Below are positions 1 to 5,011 of a stretch of DNA of 5,011 bases, one piece after another (position 1 is the stretch's first letter; every line of letters starts with the position of its first letter). Below the pieces are notes generated by a model. It ran no database searches, was not told the origin of the DNA, and saw only the letters and a program-made list of their open reading frames with translations. This stretch comes from Phycisphaerae bacterium. GTDB lineage: Bacteria > Planctomycetota > Phycisphaerae > Phycisphaerales > SM1A02. The translations under genes and the position numbers were made by a program. The stretch spans positions 11,036 to 16,046 of the forward strand of contig NZFT01000038.1 of the NCBI GenBank assembly GCA_002690755.1. Reading direction: 5' to 3'.

Positions 1-663
1 CATCTCGATCCAGGGCGGCACCGTCCCGGCCGATGCCGCCTCGATCATGGTGGAGAGTCCCCGATCGTCCTGGGTCGATGCGGGGTCGGCGGACGCTCTC
101 AGCTCGCCGATCGCCGCGCGGATCCCGGGCCAGGCGCGATCGTCGGGCGTCGCGACGTCGGATTCCTGCCGGATCTTGGCGACGTAGTCGACCTCGATCC
201 GAACCGGCTGGTTCCAGTATCGGACCGCGAACACGAGGTAGAGCGCCACGAATCCCGCGAAGGAGAGACCGGCGACGAGCACCGTCCGACGCACGGCCCG
301 TTCGAACCAGGATCGCTTCCGCTTCATCCCCCGCCGGATGAGCGCCGCCGCGATCCGCGGGTCGCCGAAATCCACGACGAGTTCCTCGGCCGAGGCGTTG
401 GCCGCGATCCCGTCCTCGAAGTGTTCGACGAGTTCCCGGGCGACGTCCATCTTCTCGAGTCGTTTGAGCCGGGTCCGGCGCACGACGCCGGAGACGAGTG
501 TCCGCAGTGATTCCGGAAGCGTTGAAGACGCGAGCAGACCCTGGAGATCCAGACGTCCCGTCACCCGTCCACGCGCGAGGTCGCTCACCGGCGTGTTTCC
601 CAGTGCCCGCAGGTTCGAAGTTCCGGTTCCGGATTCGTCCGATGCCTCTTGCTGATTTTCCAT
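1..663 (-). CDS. HAAS-like single-pass membrane protein, partial (3' end outside window)
   Basis: An open frame runs from ATG at 663 off the left edge without a stop, giving the first 221 residues. Residues 1-70 are polar with basic patches. Residues about 74-112 (VARELVEHFEDGIAANAS, then a VVDFGDPRIAAALI segment) match the helical pattern of HAAS/DUF1700-type or permease-prefix modules, in which a helix ending in an acidic stretch is followed by a 'GDP' turn and another helix. A basic stretch (RRGMKRKR, 110-117) precedes one hydrophobic segment at about 127-147, so the HAAS part is probably cytoplasmic and the region from 150 on extracytoplasmic (positive-inside rule). Proteins of this type are commonly encoded directly after PadR regulators, as here: the start lies 25 bp past the padR stop. 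A GGGGGA ribosome site 7 nt upstream supports 663. An in-frame ATG at 678 is an alternative but lacks a good ribosome site. The exact role is unknown; a membrane partner or sensor for the PadR protein is an inference. Confidence 0.78.
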   Translation of the reverse strand, partial: MENQQEASDESGTGTSNLRALGNTPVSDLARGRVTGRLDLQGLLASSTLPESLRTLVSGVVRRTRLKRLEKMDVARELVEHFEDGIAANASAEELVVDFGDPRIAAALIRRGMKRKRSWFERAVRRTVLVAGLSFAGFVALYLVFAVRYWNQPVRIEVDYVAKIRQESDVATPDDRAWPGIRAAIGELRASADPASTQDDRGLSTMIEAASAGTVPPWIEM

Positions 664-688
664 GTCGTGATCCCCCATTCGTCGTCGA

Positions 689-1048
689 TCAGGCGAGTGC
701 GTTCCCGAGCATTCCCATCCCCCGAATCACGCCCAGCGACTGCATGGCGTCGTTCACCGCCTGCCACTGTTCGATCTCCGCCTTCAGCCGGTGGTGACCG
801 GCACCGGTGAGTCCGTAGTACTTGCGTTCCCGGCCGTTGTCCGCGCGTCGTCGCTCGCTCTGGACCAGCCCCTTGGCCTGGAGGTTGTAGAGGAGTGGAT
901 AGACGGTCGACTGGCCCATCGCGAGCACTCCCTCGGTCCTCGACGCGAGCGTCTCGACCAGCTCGTATCCGTACATCTCCCGATGGGAGAGCAGCTTCAG
1001 GATCGCCACCGGTCCGGCACCTCGCATCAGTTCTCGTTCGATCCGCAT
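689..1048 (-). CDS. PadR-family transcriptional regulator
   Basis: This 119-residue protein is a short PadR-type winged-helix repressor, close to the usual 105-120 residues of the small subfamily. The winged helix spans about residues 10-88, with the hallmarks YGYEL (26-30), QSTVYPLLYNLQAKGLV (46-62, recognition helix and following turn) and the wing RERKYYGLT (73-81). A C-terminal helix at about 84-108 would form the dimer interface typical of the family. The ATG at 1048 has GGAG 7 nt upstream. The gene is first in an operon with the downstream HAAS-like membrane protein. An inverted repeat inside its own promoter (1085-1107) suggests autorepression. PadR proteins respond to small ligands or to partner proteins; nothing in the sequence identifies the signal here. 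Confidence 0.94.
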   Translation of the reverse strand: MRIERELMRGAGPVAILKLLSHREMYGYELVETLASRTEGVLAMGQSTVYPLLYNLQAKGLVQSERRRADNGRERKYYGLTGAGHHRLKAEIEQWQAVNDAMQSLGVIRGMGMLGNALA

Positions 1049-1084
1049 GACATGACTCCAAGGATGGATTCTTTAACCGACACG

Positions 1085-1107
1085 CATACTATGTGTGACA
1101 TGGTATG
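1085..1107. promoter_or_regulatory. Putative PadR operator (inverted repeat)
   Basis: The arms CATACTATGT (1085-1094) and ACATGGTATG (1098-1107) are inverted repeats with 9 of 10 positions matching, around a GTG centre. The inner ATGT/ACAT half-sites resemble those described for PadR-family operators, although the spacing here (3 nt) is shorter than the 8 nt of the classical padC operator. The repeat covers most of the spacer and the -10 box of the padR promoter, so a bound dimer would block RNA polymerase. It is AT-rich in an otherwise GC-rich window. Assignment to this PadR protein is an inference from position. Confidence 0.72.
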
Positions 1108-1115
1108 TAAGTCAA
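1086..1115 (-). promoter_or_regulatory. Promoter of the padR operon
   Basis: On the minus strand a -35 box TTGACT (1115-1110, 5 of 6 consensus) is followed after 18 nt by a -10 box TAGTAT (1091-1086, 4 of 6). Transcription would begin near 1079, leaving a leader of about 30 nt before the padR ATG with its GGAG ribosome site. The match is good for GC-rich DNA and overlaps the inverted repeat at 1085-1107. Confidence 0.65.
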
Positions 1116-1163
1116 GGCGAATCTCCGGTAGGCGGAGGCTTTCGAATTCACCCCGCGTCGGGC

Positions 1164-1169
1164 TACACT
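1164..1169 (+). promoter_or_regulatory. Possible -10 box for a leaderless VWA-protein transcript
   Basis: TACACT (4 of 6 to TATAAT) ends 6 nt before the ATG at 1176, so transcription would start at or next to the start codon. There is no Shine-Dalgarno sequence in the 30 nt before that ATG. The -35 region (around 1141-1146, TTCGAA) is weak. The call rests on the spacing and the missing ribosome site and is tentative. Confidence 0.35.
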
Positions 1170-1175
1170 CGCCCC

Positions 1176-2744
1176 ATGGCACGTTCGGTCGTTCTTCTTC
1201 TCGCGGCGTCCCTCTTCACGACCACGTGGGCCTCCTCCCCGGCGGCCGGGAGCCCGCCCACACCCCCCGCCTCGGGGCAGCCGCCGATCGCCGCAACCGA
1301 GCCGGAGGAACCGCTTCGCCCCTACGAGAAGGCCGCGGCAGGCGAGCGGACGGCGATCGAGGGCCTCCTTGGAAGCCTGGCCTGGCCCCGGAGGGTGATC
1401 TCGATCCTTCGCCTGCAGCGATTCGACTGCCCGGAATCCGCGGCGATGGTGGCCGACGCTCTCCACGATCCGCAGGTGGCCGTTCGCTGCTTCGCGGTGC
1501 TGGTCCTCGCCCACCGGAACGTCCCCCAGTCGGAGGACTGGTTCGAAGGTGAATCGGATCCCGAAGTGATTCGGACGGCGCTCCGCGCCGGATACCGGAT
1601 CGAACCGGAACGACTCGCCCGCGGGGTGACTGCGTTGTCCCGGAGTTCACGGCTCGAGGACAAGATGCTCGCCGCGGAGCTCGGCCTCCTCGCCGATGAC
1701 GATGAACTCCAGGAGCTCGCCACCGAACTCGTCCGGACCATCATTTTGCGGATGGGCAAGGAGGAGAGCGGCGCCCTCAGCCCGCGCCTGGCCCGGCTCA
1801 CCGGCGGGGACGACCTTCGACGGGACTACCGCTGGCGACTCTGGTACCAGAAGAACCGTGGCCTTCGCTCGCTGGATGGCGCCCGAATGCTCCCGACCCG
1901 GGCCGACGCGACCGTCGCGGCATCGAGGCCGACGCCCTCGCATCCCGACGACCTCAGCGAGATCGCGCGCCTTCCGCTGGATGAATTCACAGAACTCAGC
2001 GACCACCTCGAGACCCTCGCCCTGCAACCGATCGATCTCGCGATCGTCATCGACTGCACCGCAAGCATGTCGGGCGAGATCGCGGATGCGCAGGGCGGCA
2101 TCGACGACCTCATGCGTTTCGTCGGCGACGTCTCGGCCGGCGTTCGAGTCGGGATCGCGGGCTATCGCGATCGCCGGGAGAAATTCGAGAAGATCGGCTG
2201 GGACCTCACCCCTTCGATCGATGCGGCCCGGAGGAATCTCTGGCGACTCAACGCGGAAGGCGGCGGCGACCGACCGGAACTCGTCAACGAGGGACTCCGG
2301 CTCGCCTACGGTTCCTTCTCCTGGAATCCTCACCATCGAGGCGTGCTCGTCCTCGTGGGCGACGCCCCGCCGCATCCCGGCCGCGGCGAGGCCTGCGTGA
2401 AGATGGCGACGGCGGCGAGGGTTCGAGGGGTGACGACGCACGTCGTGGGATGCGATCCGACCATCGAGGACGATGACGAGCCCGGTGCCGACACCGAGGA
2501 GAACGTCGACGCACCGGCGGCGGACGGTCCGAACGGAATCAAGGGCGTGTCGCGTCGCCGATGGGGCCGCAATCGCGAGGCGATCGAGTTCTTTCCGGAA
2601 ATCGCGGCCGCCGGCGGTGGCCGGGTCGTGAACCTCGCGCGGGACGAGCGTCTGGTCCCCGAGATCGCGGGCCTGATCGTCGGCGTCGATTTCGAGAAGC
2701 CGATGATCGAGTTCTTCGAGGTCTACATGGAACTCTGTCGCTGA
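1176..2744 (+). CDS. Exported protein with HEAT-like region and von Willebrand factor A domain
   Basis: The 522-residue protein starts at ATG 1176, which places a signal peptide at the N terminus: basic MAR, hydrophobic VVLLLAASLF, then a small-residue region with likely cleavage around residues 19-24. There is no lipobox cysteine, so a soluble periplasmic or secreted protein is expected. Residues 25-45 are a Pro/Ala linker. Residues about 50-230 are helical with HEAT-like units (for example PESAAMVADALHDPQVAVRC, 86-105). The VWA domain begins near 284: PIDLAIVIDCTASMSG carries the MIDAS motif with D293, T295 and S297 (DxTxS in place of DxSxS). It continues with GYRDRR (329-334), GGGDRPE (362-368) and LVGDAPPH (393-400). 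An Asp/Glu-rich insert (429-452) followed by a basic patch (KGVSRRRWGRNR, 456-467) interrupts the last third. VWA domains bind ligands through a metal ion; the partner here is unknown. In-frame GTG at 1095 lies inside the PadR operator and would destroy the signal peptide. It stands alone, divergent from padR and convergent with obg. Confidence 0.86.
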   Translation: MARSVVLLLAASLFTTTWASSPAAGSPPTPPASGQPPIAATEPEEPLRPYEKAAAGERTAIEGLLGSLAWPRRVISILRLQRFDCPESAAMVADALHDPQVAVRCFAVLVLAHRNVPQSEDWFEGESDPEVIRTALRAGYRIEPERLARGVTALSRSSRLEDKMLAAELGLLADDDELQELATELVRTIILRMGKEESGALSPRLARLTGGDDLRRDYRWRLWYQKNRGLRSLDGARMLPTRADATVAASRPTPSHPDDLSEIARLPLDEFTELSDHLETLALQPIDLAIVIDCTASMSGEIADAQGGIDDLMRFVGDVSAGVRVGIAGYRDRREKFEKIGWDLTPSIDAARRNLWRLNAEGGGDRPELVNEGLRLAYGSFSWNPHHRGVLVLVGDAPPHPGRGEACVKMATAARVRGVTTHVVGCDPTIEDDDEPGADTEENVDAPAADGPNGIKGVSRRRWGRNREAIEFFPEIAAAGGGRVVNLARDERLVPEIAGLIVGVDFEKPMIEFFEVYMELCR

Positions 2745-2766
2745 ATTCCGCGCCGTCGCCGCGGCG

Positions 2767-3927
<1,161 letters not shown>

Positions 3928-4221
3928 TCAGTTCGAGCTGGCGACCGCTCGATCAATCACGTCGTACCGCGGCACCGAAGCGTCGGCAGGAACGATGTCG
4001 ATGAACCGGCCTCGGAACCGCACCGTGCCGTCGACGCGGGCCATCAGGGTGTCGTCCTTGCATCGCTGGACGAGGTACCCCGGCTTGAATCGGGTTCCGC
4101 ACTGGCGGACGATGATCGATCCCGCCTTGGCGACCTGACCGCCGTAGAGCTTGATGCCCCGGAACTGGGGGTTCGAGTCACGGCCGTTCTTGGACGAGCC
4201 CTGTCCCTTCTTATGTGCCAC
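3928..4221 (-). CDS. rpmA: 50S ribosomal protein L27
   Basis: L27 lies near the peptidyl-transferase centre of the 50S subunit, its N-terminal tail reaching toward the tRNA acceptor ends. The 97-residue product matches the family throughout: (M)[18 protein letters not shown] at the N terminus, then [20 protein letters not shown] (20-39), QCGTRFKPG (40-48) and [15 protein letters not shown] (55-69). It is slightly longer than the usual 85-90 residues, with a C-terminal extension ([16 protein letters not shown], 82-97). Translation starts at GTG 4221, chosen because AHKKG follows at once and GGAG lies 6 nt upstream. The N terminus needs only Met removal; there is no Firmicute-type cleavable leader. 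obg follows downstream. rplU (L21), the usual gene before rpmA, is not here; an unrelated gene occupies that place. Confidence 0.97.
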   Translation of the reverse strand: MAHKKGQGSSKNGRDSNPQFRGIKLYGGQVAKAGSIIVRQCGTRFKPGYLVQRCKDDTLMARVDGTVRFRGRFIDIVPADASVPRYDVIDRAVASSN

Positions 4222-4245
4222 GGTCAGCTCCGTTCGATCTTCTTC

Positions 4246-4280
4246 ACGGGCGGAGTTCCGGATCGATTCCGGTCGCCCGT
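4246..4280 (-). promoter_or_regulatory. Two-part hairpin in the rpmA leader
   Basis: The 5' untranslated region of rpmA contains an outer 7-bp stem (4274-4280 with 4246-4252, ACGGGCG/CGCCCGT) and an inner 5-bp stem (4268-4272 with 4258-4262, CCGGA/TCCGG) around a 5-nt loop, joined by an asymmetric internal loop (1 nt and 5 nt). It ends 14 nt before the GGAG ribosome site. No T-run follows, so it is not a terminator. A role in translation control or mRNA stability is possible; in GC-rich DNA chance pairing is also possible. Confidence 0.4.
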
Positions 4281-4327
4281 TCGTTGTGTCTCTGGCCGGT
4301 CGCGCCTCGCGGCTGGCCGAATGGAAA

Positions 4328-4356
4328 AGCATAGCGAAAAGCCGGCCGCCCGCCAA
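4328..4356 (-). promoter_or_regulatory. Candidate promoter of rpmA(-obg)
   Basis: On the minus strand TTGGCG (4356-4351, 4 of 6) and TATGCT (4333-4328, 4 of 6) are separated by exactly 17 nt. Transcription would start near 4321, giving an approximately 100-nt leader before the L27 GTG. It is the only AT-leaning stretch between the upstream gene and rpmA. The -35 box overlaps by one base the hairpin that follows the upstream gene. Confidence 0.5.
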
Positions 4357-4369
4357 TCCCCGAAGGGAT
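4356..4369 (-). terminator. cUUCGg tetraloop hairpin after the upstream gene
   Basis: ATCCC-TTCG-GGGAT on the minus strand forms a 5-bp stem closed by the very stable C(UUCG)G tetraloop, 3 nt after the stop codon of the upstream gene. No T-run follows directly; a short TTTT lies about 15 nt on. It may be a weak terminator or a 3'-end stabiliser. Confidence 0.5.
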
Positions 4370-4372
4370 GAT

Positions 4373-5011
4373 TCAGCGATAGATCCAGCAACCGGCGGAC
4401 TTGCCCCCGACCTGGAACTCGAACTCGCACGCCGGTCCGCGACGGTTCTTTCGGGAATCAAGCGGCAGCGCCTGGGAGCCCCGCTTTTCGGGATCGCCCG
4501 GGACGGTGTATTCGCGGCGGAGGGTCCGATACAGCGACACCGAATCACCGGATGCGGGGTGCTGGACGACCTTCCGATCGCTGGAGAGCCCCTGGAAGAA
4601 GAGGGTCAGCTCGGTGACGTCGAGGTTGTCGGCGGGCCACACCGCGATGCCGGTCCGGGCATTCTCCTTCCCGACTCGCAGATCGCCGATGATCCGATTC
4701 TGATCCTCGAGCAGCGGGTTTCCGAGCAGCTTTCGAAGCTGCCCCACGGTCCGACTCGGCACGCCGCGACCGGAGCGCAGGATCTTGCCGCTGTCCATGA
4801 AGAGTTCAATTCTCGGCGCGAACACGAGGTCCCGCTCGGTGCGATTGGTGACCGTGTACGTGAAGTACCAGTACCTTCGCCCGTCGACCGGGTCGACGTA
4901 GAGTCGGAGATCACCGGGCGCGAAGCCCAGTTCCCAATCCTGGCCCGACACCGAAGCAGCCCCGGGTGCGGCGGGTGCGGCGGTCGCCGAGGACCAGCCC
5001 ATGGTGGCTAC
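4373..5011 (-). CDS. Probable exported protein of unknown function, partial (5' end outside window)
   Basis: The frame stays open to the right edge, reading VAT before the first visible Met (ATG at 5002), and ends with TGA at 4373. Numbered from that Met it has 209 residues. The sequence up to about residue 20 ([19 protein letters not shown]) looks like the end of a signal peptide followed by an Ala/Pro linker, so the true start is probably upstream; no ribosome site is visible before 5002. The body begins [17 protein letters not shown] and continues [18 protein letters not shown] (42-59), [14 protein letters not shown] (61-74) and [20 protein letters not shown] (118-137), an alternating aromatic pattern suggesting a beta-sandwich. 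The YWYxxYTVxN(R/N)T pattern resembles secreted planctomycete paralogues as I remember them, which is not a firm family assignment. Two cysteines near the C terminus (192 and 205) could form a disulfide. No catalytic motif is visible. Confidence 0.76.
   Translation of the reverse strand, partial: VATMGWSSATAAPAAPGAASVSGQDWELGFAPGDLRLYVDPVDGRRYWYFTYTVTNRTERDLVFAPRIELFMDSGKILRSGRGVPSRTVGQLRKLLGNPLLEDQNRIIGDLRVGKENARTGIAVWPADNLDVTELTLFFQGLSSDRKVVQHPASGDSVSLYRTLRREYTVPGDPEKRGSQALPLDSRKNRRGPACEFEFQVGGKSAGCWIYR

Noticed and set aside
585..1061. Minus-strand open frame overlapping padR in another frame
   Set aside because: The padR frame gives a clear winged helix; this one is low-complexity Arg/Gly-rich sequence.
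1647..2441. Minus-strand open frame opposite the VWA gene
   Set aside because: It lies entirely within the VWA coding region, has no recognisable motif and reflects high third-position GC.
2751..2766. Short CGCCG/CGGCG inverted repeat between the VWA and obg stops, as a two-way terminator
   Set aside because: The stem is only 5 bp with a 6-nt loop and no T-run on either side; this is expected by chance in such GC-rich sequence.
4222..4548. N-terminal extension of L27 from an upstream in-frame start
   Set aside because: The extension would overlap the coding region of the upstream gene and the candidate promoter, and L27 begins with AHKKG right after the GTG with a proper ribosome site.

Overview
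The window is compact, high-GC bacterial DNA with no sign of mobile elements, CRISPR arrays, tRNA or rRNA. The translation machinery genes (L27, Obg) are typically bacterial. The mixture of secreted proteins with few database-style hallmarks, a PadR/HAAS pair, a von Willebrand A protein with a putative leaderless start, and rpmA-obg without an adjacent rplU suggests a Planctomycetota-like organism, perhaps Phycisphaerae. That placement is an inference from style, not from a marker gene.

Layout, left to right. Positions 1-663 (minus) hold the 5' part of a single-pass membrane protein with a HAAS-like (DUF1700-type) helical module; its 3' end lies outside the window. Immediately upstream in the same operon, at 689-1048 (minus), is a PadR-family repressor. 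Its promoter contains a 10-bp-arm inverted repeat lying across the -35/-10 spacer and the -10 box, which is the expected place for autorepression. Diverging from it at 1176-2744 (plus) is an exported protein with a HEAT-like helical N-terminal half and a C-terminal VWA domain with a recognisable MIDAS. It converges on obg, with 22 bp between the two stop codons.

Positions 2767-3819 (minus) encode the ribosome-assembly GTPase Obg and 3928-4221 (minus) encode ribosomal protein L27 with a GTG start. They are separated by a perfect 12-bp hairpin that may terminate or attenuate transcription between them. L27 has its own candidate promoter and an approximately 100-nt leader that can fold into a two-part hairpin. 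Positions 4373-5011 (minus) carry a probable exported beta-rich protein of unknown function whose N terminus lies beyond the window. A cUUCGg hairpin sits just after its stop and overlaps the -35 box of the L27 promoter.

Functionally there are three units: a PadR-controlled membrane sensor pair, a stand-alone secreted VWA protein, and a ribosome biogenesis pair (L27, then Obg, which acts on the 50S subunit that contains L27). I see no convincing new defence or mobile system. The most interesting features are regulatory: the PadR operator/promoter, the L27 leader and the rpmA-obg intergenic hairpin.
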